Assembly (NCBI GenBank): GCA_015057865.1
Contig: SVDH01000003.1
Location: forward strand, 1-64,000
Length of the DNA stretch: 64,000 nt
Reading direction: 5' to 3'
DNA from: Lachnospiraceae bacterium
Lineage (GTDB): Bacteria; Bacillota; Clostridia; Lachnospirales; Lachnospiraceae
In this document: in pieces, positions 55,774 to 63,619 of the stretch
How positions within the stretch are numbered: the stretch's first letter is position 1
How the letters are laid out: every line of letters starts with the position of its first letter
Program-made: the position numbers and the translations under genes
The notes under the pieces: generated by a model
What the model saw: the letters and a program-made list of their open reading frames with translations, nothing else
The model's database searches: none
Told to the model about the DNA's origin: nothing

Positions 55774-55788
55774 TCCCTTCATTCCATC

Positions 55789-55821
55789 GGAGCAGGTCAT
55801 ATGATCTGCTCCTTTTATTTT
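55789..55821 (+). terminator. Terminator after the module B UroD-like gene
   Basis: The stem GGAGCAG...CTGCTCC around ATATGA is followed by TTTTATTTT. Confidence 0.8.
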
Positions 55822-55935
55822 GATCAGCATATGGATCCCCTTTACCATGGTTTGTTTTTTCAGTGATGTCTGTTATAATCAGTTTCAAAGATGTCACTGA
55901 AATCAGAATGACACCAGAAGGAAAGGAGCTTTTTT

Positions 55936-57486
55936 ATGTACGTTGGTTTGAAAAATATCCGAAGTTTGTTTAAAGACTATAAAACCCATCTGACCGACTC
56001 TGACGGGATCCACTGTCTGACCGGCTGGAACCATCTGCAGAATGCTCCCACACCTTATGCATCCTATCTGCTCTATGTCTGCAGAAGCGACATCGATCTG
56101 GAAGCGATTGATTTTTCCGAGCATATGCATATTCTGTGCATCATCCCGCCGGAATCAGATCCACAGGAAGTCGCAGGACGCTTCCCGGACTCTGTCAGTC
56201 TTCTCCTTATAGAATCCGAAGATCCTGTTGTGATCTATACCAGTCTGCAGGAATACTTCAACCGCCAGTGCGGCGTCGGCATGTTCGGACAGACACTGTT
56301 GGAATTCCTCGCATTTGAAGACGGACTTCAGGCATCCATCGATCATGCTTACCATGTATTCCGCAATCCGGTATTTGTCTTTGATACCAACTACAATCTG
56401 ATCGCTGCGACATGGGACGCGATTGAGGAGCTTGGTCTGAAGGATCAGGTGCTGATCGACAAGCGTTTTTCCGCAGATGATTTTAAAATGGCAAACAGAG
56501 ATCACAACATCCACAGTAAGGTGTTGAAAAGCGAAATCCCGATCATTGCATATAATGACGCACTTGGCTACGAGCAGATGTACTGCGCCATTAACACACG
56601 CAAAAACCTCGGTCATATCGTCGTCTCCGCGATTAACAAGCCCTTTGAGCCCATTGACACCGAATTTATGCTGATCCTGAAAAAATACGTCGATCAGCAA
56701 ATGAAAAAAGACTCCTTTATCCGGAGTGCCAAAGGGTTTAACTATGAGTATTTTCTGCGGGATCTGCTCGACGAAAAGATCGGAGCGGGAAACAGCAATC
56801 CTTCCCATATGAAATACACGGAGATCACATTCAGCGGGAATATGTACTGTATGGTCGTAGAAACCGCCCGCAGCACAGAAACCGTCAATGTTAACCACGT
56901 TCGAAATATTCTGGAAAGCCGCTTCCCATACTCAAAAACACTGATCTACAACGATCAGATTGTGATCATTATCAGTTTTTCCGAAAACCAGCTGTTGCCG
57001 GGCGAGTACCTGGAAAACGGACGGCGGATCTGTTCCGAAAACGGACTTTATGCCGGCATCAGCAATTGTTTTCAGGATATCATGGAATTACGGGAGTATT
57101 ATGCCCAGGCGCTTCGTGCCATCGAATACGGCACGGAAGAAAAAGATGCGCCTACGCTCTATCTGTACTGGGATCATTATCTGCAGCATGTGATCAGTCT
57201 GTTTACACAGAAAGAATCGGCAGGCACATTCTGCCATCCGAAGATGAAGTTTTTACTTGATTATGACAGATCACATAACTCCGAACTGGCCTATACGCTT
57301 TATATGTATCTGATCCATGAACGGAATCTGGCGGCTGCGGCTGAAGCCATGGACATGCATCGGACGTCTCTTGTATATCGGTTTAAAAAGATCAATTCCC
57401 TGATCGGAGAAGATTTCGAAGATTATAAAGAACGGCTGTATCTGATCCTCTCGTATGAGATGAATCGGGGAGAATCAACACCATGA
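55936..57486 (+). CDS. PucR/CdaR-type regulator, module B
   Basis: This 516-residue protein is a close paralogue of the regulator at 28227 (N-terminus MYVGLKNIRSLFKDY against MYISLKDIQKLFEDT; C-terminal HTH LAAAAEAMDMHRTSLVYRFKKIN). The middle part YAGISNCFQDIMELREYYAQAL is shared. AAAGGAG precedes the ATG. Its stop overlaps the start of the LysR gene by ATGA, so the two are translationally coupled and act together. It probably senses the same class of effector as its module A twin. Confidence 0.87.
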   Translation: MYVGLKNIRSLFKDYKTHLTDSDGIHCLTGWNHLQNAPTPYASYLLYVCRSDIDLEAIDFSEHMHILCIIPPESDPQEVAGRFPDSVSLLLIESEDPVVIYTSLQEYFNRQCGVGMFGQTLLEFLAFEDGLQASIDHAYHVFRNPVFVFDTNYNLIAATWDAIEELGLKDQVLIDKRFSADDFKMANRDHNIHSKVLKSEIPIIAYNDALGYEQMYCAINTRKNLGHIVVSAINKPFEPIDTEFMLILKKYVDQQMKKDSFIRSAKGFNYEYFLRDLLDEKIGAGNSNPSHMKYTEITFSGNMYCMVVETARSTETVNVNHVRNILESRFPYSKTLIYNDQIVIIISFSENQLLPGEYLENGRRICSENGLYAGISNCFQDIMELREYYAQALRAIEYGTEEKDAPTLYLYWDHYLQHVISLFTQKESAGTFCHPKMKFLLDYDRSHNSELAYTLYMYLIHERNLAAAAEAMDMHRTSLVYRFKKINSLIGEDFEDYKERLYLILSYEMNRGESTP

Positions 57487-58373
57487 ACACCAGACAGATT
57501 GAATACTTTCTTGCTGTGGCAGAAGAACTGAGTTTTACGAAGGCTGCAGAGAAAATGTATGTATCCCAGACTGCTGTCACACAGCAGATCCGCGCTTTAG
57601 AAGAACAGATGGGGGTACAATTGTTTTCCCGGACAAAGAAAAAAGTCGAGCTGACGTCTGCAGGAGAACTTTTTATGATCGAAGGGCGTCAGATCCTCGA
57701 GCATATCGAAAATGCTTTCACCCATGTCCGGGATGCTTCAGCAGGAATGACCGGAGGCCTGGAGATCGGCTTTGCCAACTATGCAAGTAACATTTTGGCA
57801 AACAGCCTGCAGGAATTCCACAGCCGCTATCCCAATATCAAACTGCATTTTAAATCCTACAACCCTTCTGTTTTACTGGATCGTTTAAGGCTCGGCGAAC
57901 TGGATCTGATCTTTTCTCCGATCTTTGAGCCGTCTGTCTATCAGGGATGCCTTTTGCAGGAGGTTTCCCGCGTATCTCTAATCGCAGTGCTCCCAAGCTC
58001 CCATCCACTGGCAGGGAAGCATTATCTGACCAAAAAAGATCTGGCCGATCAGCGTCTGATCCTGGCCTGTACGCCGGACAGTAAGATCGGAGAAGACCGT
58101 AAGATCATCGACAGCTTCGTAACGGCCGGGTTTCATCCCGATATTGTTGATCGGATCGAAGATATTGAAACGGTTCTCTTAATGGTTGCCGTACAGATGG
58201 GCGTCTCTATCCTGCCCTCCTACATCACGCTTCCGGTCAGCAATGACCGACGGATCGTCGCCATTCCCTATGAGCCAGATGTGCGGGTGAATTACTCTGC
58301 GATCTGTATGGAAGAAAACCAGAATCCTGCTCTCGAGATCATGACAAAGTTTCTGAAGGAACGCTCTGAGTGA
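57483..58373 (+). CDS. LysR-type transcriptional regulator
   Basis: This 296-residue protein has the N-terminal HTH (YFLAVAEELSFTKAAEKMYVSQTAVTQQIRALE) and an effector domain with DLIFSPIF and ILPSYITLPV segments. It overlaps the upstream PucR gene by 4 bp. Its TGA stop is the TGA of the 68-bp repeat that begins at 58370. No enzyme gene follows directly; the target is likely within module B. Confidence 0.9.
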   Translation: MNTRQIEYFLAVAEELSFTKAAEKMYVSQTAVTQQIRALEEQMGVQLFSRTKKKVELTSAGELFMIEGRQILEHIENAFTHVRDASAGMTGGLEIGFANYASNILANSLQEFHSRYPNIKLHFKSYNPSVLLDRLRLGELDLIFSPIFEPSVYQGCLLQEVSRVSLIAVLPSSHPLAGKHYLTKKDLADQRLILACTPDSKIGEDRKIIDSFVTAGFHPDIVDRIEDIETVLLMVAVQMGVSILPSYITLPVSNDRRIVAIPYEPDVRVNYSAICMEENQNPALEIMTKFLKERSE

Positions 58374-58437
58374 GTCAAGGGGACGGCAAGGTGAGCCGAC
58401 AGGCGAGAAGGCAGTCTGGACTGTTCTTTCGACTCAT
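58370..58437. repeat. 68-bp long form of the GAGTCA palindromic repeat
   Basis: It differs from the copy at 18887-18954 at only two positions: the first base, and one T/C change near the right end. The left end holds the LysR stop codon. Confidence 0.9.
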
Positions 58438-58438
58438 G

Positions 58439-58477
58439 AAAAAAGCCGACGCTGTTTTTTTACAGCATCGGCTTTTA
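58439..58477. terminator. Bidirectional terminator between the LysR gene and the 19-residue mini-gene
   Basis: The stem AAAAGCCGACGCTGT with ACAGCATCGGCTTTT (one mismatch) has T runs on both strands. It ends the LysR transcript and, on the other strand, the mini-gene at 58504-58563. Confidence 0.8.
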
Positions 58478-58503
58478 TAATGAATTATGCATGAATCCGA
58501 ATC

Positions 58504-58563
58504 TTATTCGTAGATGTTTTCCGGATTCCAGATGTGTGTAAGAGCATTTAAGAATCTTCTCAT
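58504..58563 (-). CDS. 19-residue peptide mini-gene
   Basis: A short minus-strand frame encodes MRRFLNALTHIWNPENIYE and ends in TAA. TATAGGAGGAAATCACA gives an ideal ribosome site 7 nt from the ATG. A terminator follows on the same strand at 58439-58477. A leader of about 90 nt precedes it, with a promoter-like TTGGAT/TATTAT pair at 58658-58687. The peptide is amphipathic with a basic start and an acidic end and no signal peptide. It could be a secreted signal, a leader peptide or a small regulator. No family is recognised. It is seen only as a frame with good signals. Confidence 0.6.
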   Translation of the reverse strand: MRRFLNALTHIWNPENIYE

Positions 58564-58844
58564 TGTGATTTCCTCCTATATCTCAAAAATATGTTTTCAG
58601 TAATTTCGGCAATTGCTTCTTTTTATTGTCGAATTGTTTTTTCTTAAGGACAATCTTATAATAACTCCTGTTTTTTAAAATATCCAATAGAAAAAACATG
58701 GTTAGTAATAAGTTTATGTTATTAAAACATTGCCATTGAAGAAGTCACCCCATTATGGCCCAATTATGATACAATACTGACTGTCAGATTAACACTTATT
58801 ACAGATCATCCTGCATCAATACAATACAAAGAGGAGAACCATTC
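58564..58844. other. Intergenic region with divergent promoters
   Basis: It is AT-rich. It holds the leader of the mini-gene on the minus strand (TTGGAT at 58682-58687, TATTAT at 58658-58663, spacer 18 bp) and the upstream region of the M18 aminopeptidase on the plus strand, with a TATGATACAAT box near 58765-58775. No other gene was seen. Confidence 0.45.
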
Positions 58845-60170
58845 ATGAATCCAAATAACGTCAATGCCAAACTGCTTTCTTTTGTCGAGAAATCACCCAC
58901 CAGCTTTCACGTGATTGCAAACCAGAAAGCGATTCTCGAAGAACACGGCTATTGCCGGCTGGATGAGGCAAAAGACTGGGCGCTTAGCCCCGGCGGAAAA
59001 TACTATGTGACAAGAAATGATGCTTCGATCGCCGCATTCCGGATCCCGAAGGGTGCTTATCATGGATTTATGATCATGGCCAGCCACTCGGATTCTCCGA
59101 CTTTAAAGATCAAAAAGAACCCGGAAATGAAGGTCGCAGAGGCATACGTAAAGCTGAATATCGAAGCATATGGCGGTCTTCTCATGGCACAGTGGCTTGA
59201 CCGTCCACTTTCAGTTGCCGGCCGGATTGTCGTACGGAATGAGGATGGGTTTTCCGTGCAGCTTGTAAACATCGACAGAGACCTGCTTGTCATCCCCGGT
59301 CTTGCGATCCACATGAACCGCAATGCCAATAAGGGATATGAATTCAATGTGCAGAAAGACCTGCTGCCACTGTATGGCGATGCCGACAGTATAACGCTCA
59401 CGGCGCTGATCGCCAAAGAAACCGGCGTGAATGAAGAGGACATCATCGATTCCGACCTGTTCCTTTATAGCAGACAAAAAGGATGCACCTTTGGCGCATC
59501 CAATGAATATCTGCTCAGCCCGCGGCTGGACGATGTGCAGTGTGCATTTGCCTCCCTGGAAGGTTTTATCGAAAGTGAATCCACATCCGGCGCAAACATC
59601 CCTGTTCATATTGTCTTTGATAACGAAGAGGTCGGCTCATCCACCAGACAGGGTGCGGCATCTACCTTCCTTTCAGATGTTTTAACACGCATCAGTGAAT
59701 CGCTCGGAGAATCCTCCGGTGAACATATCAAAGCGCTTTCGCAAAGCTTTATGCTGTCTGCGGACAATGCACATGCACTCCACCCGAACCACACTGATAA
59801 AAGCGATCCTGTCAACCGCCCTGTCTTAAACGGCGGCGTGGTCTTAAAGCACAGTGCCAATCAGAAATATACGACGGATGCCGTCTCTGCCTCCATCGTC
59901 CGTCTGCTCGCAGAGCGGGCCGGAATCTCCCTGCAGGAATTCCATAACCGCTCCGACCTTCCCGGCGGTTCTACGCTTGGCAACATCTCTTGTAATCAGG
60001 TGGCGGTCTGCACGGCTGATGTCGGCGTTGCACAGCTTGCGATGCATTCGATCTGTGAGACCTGCGGCGCAAAAGATACCACGGATCTCATCAAACTGGC
60101 AAACGAGCTCTTCTCCGTAGCCGTTGTGTCAGAGGGTGAGTCAGAGGGACGGTTCTTTCGACTCATTTAA
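58845..60170 (+). CDS. M18 family aminopeptidase
   Basis: This 441-residue cytosolic zinc peptidase removes N-terminal residues, usually acidic ones. Metal ligands lie in MASHSDSP (H81), LSPRLDDVQ (Asp near 233) and FDNEEVGSS (Glu near 264). GAGGAGAACC precedes the ATG. The body ends with FSVAVVSEG; the last residues, ESEGRFFRLI, and the stop come from a GAGTCA repeat that has joined the 3' end, so the tail is not ancestral. Activity is probably unaffected, since the catalytic core is complete. Confidence 0.92.
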   Translation: MNPNNVNAKLLSFVEKSPTSFHVIANQKAILEEHGYCRLDEAKDWALSPGGKYYVTRNDASIAAFRIPKGAYHGFMIMASHSDSPTLKIKKNPEMKVAEAYVKLNIEAYGGLLMAQWLDRPLSVAGRIVVRNEDGFSVQLVNIDRDLLVIPGLAIHMNRNANKGYEFNVQKDLLPLYGDADSITLTALIAKETGVNEEDIIDSDLFLYSRQKGCTFGASNEYLLSPRLDDVQCAFASLEGFIESESTSGANIPVHIVFDNEEVGSSTRQGAASTFLSDVLTRISESLGESSGEHIKALSQSFMLSADNAHALHPNHTDKSDPVNRPVLNGGVVLKHSANQKYTTDAVSASIVRLLAERAGISLQEFHNRSDLPGGSTLGNISCNQVAVCTADVGVAQLAMHSICETCGAKDTTDLIKLANELFSVAVVSEGESEGRFFRLI

Positions 60171-60201
60171 ATGAGTCGAAAGAACCGTCCCTCTGACTCA
60201 C
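60136..60201. repeat. Perfect inverted pair of 31-bp GAGTCA repeats
   Basis: Copies 60136-60166 and 60171-60201 are separated by TTAA and form a 66-bp palindrome between two convergent genes. It encodes the last residues of the M18 aminopeptidase on one strand and contains the TGA stop of the Fic gene on the other. Confidence 0.92.
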
Positions 60202-61109
60202 TTCGGAATATCCAGCATTTCCATAAGTCTTTGAAACGTATCTTGCCCATCAAGGCAGGTATCCGTAAGCCATCCTTTTTCATTGTTCCACTCGGATAGA
60301 CCACGATAGTAAAATGCCTTCTTTGCATCCTCGATGATAAATGGAACAATATTATACCGTAGGCATTCTTTTAGAGAAATCAACCTGCCTACCCGTCCAT
60401 TTCCATCCTGGAATGGATGTATATACTCAAACTCAGCATGCAGGGCGATTATGTCATTTATCGTAATCTCATTCTTTGCATGATATGTCTCAAGCATATC
60501 TTTCATTTTTTTCGGTACGTCCTTCGGCTTAACTGTCTCTCTTCCGCCGACCATATTTGCACGCTTCTTATAATCACCGACTGCAAACCACGAAAGACGG
60601 GAGTCAGCGGTATCGTGCTTGAGAGTATAATGCAGATGTTTGATGATTTCTTCGCTTAACACTTCCTCAGCTACATCGATCACATAATCAATCGCCCGGA
60701 AATGATGAACCGTCTCCAGAATGTCATCTACAGAAACTCCATCACCAACATCTATCGTATTCGTTTCAAAAATAAGTCTTGTTTGATCCTCCGAAAGCCT
60801 GCTCCCTTCGATGTGATTTGAGTTATAGGTCATCCGTACCTGAAGTTCATGATATAGACCGCCAGACAATCTTGCTTCCTTTTCATCACGTAAAATCTGC
60901 AAGATTGTGTTGTCCGATATCTCGCGATATAAAGCGTCCGGATCACAGTCAAGAAACGCTGCAATCTTTGCCATTGTTCTGGCTGATATCTTTTCGCCTT
61001 TTGCTATCTTGGCAATCGTTCTGGACGAAATGCCGAGTATCTTTGTGAGGTCAGACTTATTAACGGCTTTCGCACGAAGTCTCTCATTCAAGCCTTCATA
61101 TGAAAACAT
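60198..61109 (-). CDS. HTH-Fic domain protein
   Basis: This protein has about 303 residues. An N-terminal Cro/C1-type HTH (LTKILGISSRTIAKIAKGEKISARTMAKIA) is followed by a Fic domain. The catalytic motif HPFQDGNGRVGR begins near H231. The inhibitory motif S97-NHI-EG (S/T-x3-E-G) lies before the Fic fold, which marks a class II, self-inhibited AMP-transferase. It may be autoregulated by its own HTH. The start at 61109 has AAAGGAAG. Its stop is the TGA of the repeat. No antitoxin gene is near. The target is unknown. Confidence 0.9.
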   Translation of the reverse strand: MFSYEGLNERLRAKAVNKSDLTKILGISSRTIAKIAKGEKISARTMAKIAAFLDCDPDALYREISDNTILQILRDEKEARLSGGLYHELQVRMTYNSNHIEGSRLSEDQTRLIFETNTIDVGDGVSVDDILETVHHFRAIDYVIDVAEEVLSEEIIKHLHYTLKHDTADSRLSWFAVGDYKKRANMVGGRETVKPKDVPKKMKDMLETYHAKNEITINDIIALHAEFEYIHPFQDGNGRVGRLISLKECLRYNIVPFIIEDAKKAFYYRGLSEWNNEKGWLTDTCLDGQDTFQRLMEMLDIPK

Positions 61110-61209
61110 GACACCACTTCCTTTCATGAATCTTTACTTAATTATACGCAAAACCGTTTCAAAAGTAAAGATTTTGGTCGCCATTCTATAAAAATGTAAA
61201 GATTCTGAC

Positions 61210-63036
61210 TCACTCCTGATATTTATCAAGCACCCCATAGATTTCCAGATAGGGATCCGGTTCCATCCGGATCTCTTCGTCTAATACCAGAAGATCCCTG
61301 TTTTTCTGATCCCGCATCTGCCACACAGGTAGTCCTTCTCCGTTCGGATCTCCGGTCTTTACAAAATTGGTCCAGTACTCCTGCATCGTTTCCGAAAGGG
61401 CATAATCACTCTCGTCATACAGCCCCGGATGCCGCCACAGATTGCCATAGGCATAGGGCAGCTCTCCGGCATGGTAATTGCTCAAAGACTTGTTGGTCTT
61501 CATGAAATAGTATTCATAGACCGGCTTATTCTGCGCCGCCACATAACTGCTCCACTTTTCATGGCTGTAGGTAAACCAGGCTGCACTGTAAATATGATTC
61601 AGCGCACCCTTTGCATCTCCGCCGGCATCGATGAGAAACGCCTGATCCCTTTCCGGCCAGTCTGGTGGAACGATCTTCGCAGCTTCCTCTGCGTATTCTC
61701 CAAACACAGGCTCTAAAAGAGATACATAGTTCTCTGCAGTCGCTTTTTTATCCAGAAGAAACGCATCCGCTTCTTTCCCGTTAAAACCATTCAGCAGCGC
61801 CTGCTCATGGTTCTTCCCCTTTTCATATGTCATGTACGGCTGTTCTGTGATGGCATATCCGTCAACCGTCATGGCGCTGTTGCGATATGCCGTCCCAACC
61901 AACTGCTCTGCAGGCACTGCCCGAAGCTCTTCCACAGAAGACACCTGCATTTCATTCATGACATCCTTCCCCATTTTCAGGGCATCTGCCATCGTGCGGA
62001 ACGTGTGATACGGATGCTTTGCGACGATCCCGCTGCTCTCCGCAATGGCATACTGAAACAGTCCTTCCGAAAGCGGTGATACACACAAAGCATTCACACT
62101 GGACGCACCGGCAGATTCTCCCGCGATCGTGATCCTGGACGGATCACCGCCAAAAGCTTCAATGTTCTCATTCACCCATTTCAATGCCTGGATCTGGTCT
62201 AACAGCCCGTAATTGCCGGTGGTATGGTTTGGAGATTCCTCCGCCAGGTCTTCACTGGCATAATAGCCAAATACACCCAGTCGATAGGAACAGGAAACGA
62301 CGATCACACCTTTCTTTGCCAGATCCTCGCCGCGAATTTCAGAATAATAAGACTGACCGGTCATCAGTGACCCGCCGTGAATATAGAAAAGAACCGGCAG
62401 ATCCTCTTTGGCATCTGCTGGCTTCCAGACATTCAGGTACAGACAGTCCTCACTGACCGCTTCCCGGTAATTGTCCTTCAGACTGATCCGGTAGTTGTGA
62501 TATCCGAGGATCGCATACAACGAATCGATCAGAACCGGCTGACGCTGCTGCATCGCCATCGGCGCAAAATGATCACAGGTACGTACCCCTTCCCAAGGCT
62601 CTGCTTCCTGCGGCTCCCGAAACCGCAGCGCACCGACCGGTGGTTTCGCATATGGGATGCCTGCATAGACTTCTACAGACTGATCCTTTGTAAGGACGCC
62701 TGTCAGATCGCCCTGTGATACAGTCACCACATCCGTCACAGCCGGATGCCGTTCATCCGTCGCCGGCACCTGACGCTCGGGCGGACCGGTCAGCTTAAAG
62801 CAGGCCAAAAGGAGAACCACAAGGATCAGTAACGCCAACCACTTTCTGTTTTTCCTGCCCTCGGCATTCTTTTTCTTATGCTGATACCAGACAAAAAGGA
62901 TCAGCAAACAGACCGCGATTCCCCATCCGACTAAGGTATTATGGGACAGTTCAAGCAGCAGCAAATATAAGACCGTTATGATAATAAAAACGATTCCATA
63001 CAGAATCCTGAAAAATGATTGTTTTCGGTTGTTCAT
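61210..63036 (-). CDS. Membrane-anchored type B carboxylesterase
   Basis: This protein has about 608 residues. The N-terminus has three hydrophobic segments (about 8-26, 35-49 and 64-82), then an external alpha/beta hydrolase of the carboxylesterase family. It has the oxyanion GGSLMTG, the EDCLYLNVWKP signature and the nucleophile Ser in GESAGASS. It would hydrolyse esters at the cell surface; a role in releasing acyl groups from plant compounds is possible but unproven. The start at 63036 is the ATG before MNNRKQSFF; the frame extends falsely to 63339. Confidence 0.88.
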   Translation of the reverse strand: MNNRKQSFFRILYGIVFIIITVLYLLLLELSHNTLVGWGIAVCLLILFVWYQHKKKNAEGRKNRKWLALLILVVLLLACFKLTGPPERQVPATDERHPAVTDVVTVSQGDLTGVLTKDQSVEVYAGIPYAKPPVGALRFREPQEAEPWEGVRTCDHFAPMAMQQRQPVLIDSLYAILGYHNYRISLKDNYREAVSEDCLYLNVWKPADAKEDLPVLFYIHGGSLMTGQSYYSEIRGEDLAKKGVIVVSCSYRLGVFGYYASEDLAEESPNHTTGNYGLLDQIQALKWVNENIEAFGGDPSRITIAGESAGASSVNALCVSPLSEGLFQYAIAESSGIVAKHPYHTFRTMADALKMGKDVMNEMQVSSVEELRAVPAEQLVGTAYRNSAMTVDGYAITEQPYMTYEKGKNHEQALLNGFNGKEADAFLLDKKATAENYVSLLEPVFGEYAEEAAKIVPPDWPERDQAFLIDAGGDAKGALNHIYSAAWFTYSHEKWSSYVAAQNKPVYEYYFMKTNKSLSNYHAGELPYAYGNLWRHPGLYDESDYALSETMQEYWTNFVKTGDPNGEGLPVWQMRDQKNRDLLVLDEEIRMEPDPYLEIYGVLDKYQE

Positions 63037-63126
63037 ATCCACATTTTCCTTTAATAAATAAATAATAATAAAACCATACTCAATCTGCAAGCATTGCGGA
63101 TCTGATGTATGGGTGTAAAAGGAGGT

Positions 63127-63290
63127 ATGAAAATAAACCACGCAAAAATCATCAAAGTGATCTCTGTGTTGGCATTGATCATCGGTATCATCGCATTGGC
63201 GACTGCGATCGTTCGACTGATCATGGCGATTGTTTCCGGAAGCGGTGGCAGTGGAATCCTGGGCGCAATACCTGCCATCCGGCTTTATAT
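63127..63290 (+). pseudogene. Truncated small membrane-protein gene
   Basis: A frame starts near 63127 with AGGAGG directly upstream and encodes KINHAKIIKVISVLALIIGI, a single hydrophobic helix, then SGSGGSGILGAI. After about 63270 the frame runs antisense through the 3' end of the EamA-type gene and the sequence stops looking like protein. It seems to be a gene start fused to unrelated DNA. The function is unknown. Confidence 0.4.
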
Positions 63291-63550
63291 GCATAGACAA
63301 ACCCGGTTTCAAGTCCAACCAGTACGAGACCGAATACAAACGGAACCCAGTTTATTTTCGAATATTCTGCAATCAGGTTTCCGCCTTTATTCAACACGAA
63401 AAACAGCACAAAAGAAAACGCTGCGCTGACGAGATACACGATCGTCAACATCGCAAAAGGGTTCATCCCTTCAGGTGCTTTCTTTGCACAGATCTGATAG
63501 ACAGTATTTGACAAAATGACAAGACCGATCGGCCATATATAAGACCACAT
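63221..63550 (-). pseudogene. 3'-truncated EamA-type small transporter
   Basis: A 109-codon frame begins MWSYIWPIGLVILSNTVYQI and has three predicted membrane segments with the EamA-like FGLVLVGLETGFVYAYKAGW. The last residues (VLRPGFHCHRFRKQSP) do not belong to the family, which normally continues with a fourth helix (STAFIVQS-like) to about 137 residues. The join is near 63265-63270, where the DNA meets the fragment at 63127. GAGGGG precedes the ATG. It is probably inactive. Confidence 0.65.
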
Positions 63551-63580
63551 ATTCTGTCCCCTCTACAATGTAAATATCAT

Positions 63581-63614
63581 TAAGCCTGGGCGATTTTGAT
63601 CTCCCAGGCTTTTA
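63581..63614 (-). terminator. Hairpin after the endonuclease IV gene
   Basis: The stem AAGCCTGGG with CCCAGGCTT lies just after the Nfo stop. The T run is weak on the minus strand and better on the plus strand. Confidence 0.5.
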
Positions 63615-63619
63615 TCCTT

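Noticed and set aside
20000-58400. Prophage or integrative element
   Set aside because: No integrase, portal, relaxase, transposase or attachment repeats were seen in the region.
18887-60201. CRISPR array made of the 31-bp units
   Set aside because: Units are kilobases apart or in inverted pairs, without regular spacers or cas genes.
60167-60349. Small minus-strand frame at the end of the Fic gene
   Set aside because: It overlaps the Fic gene and its last residues (SEGRFFRLI) are the translated repeat, which mirrors the aminopeptidase tail.
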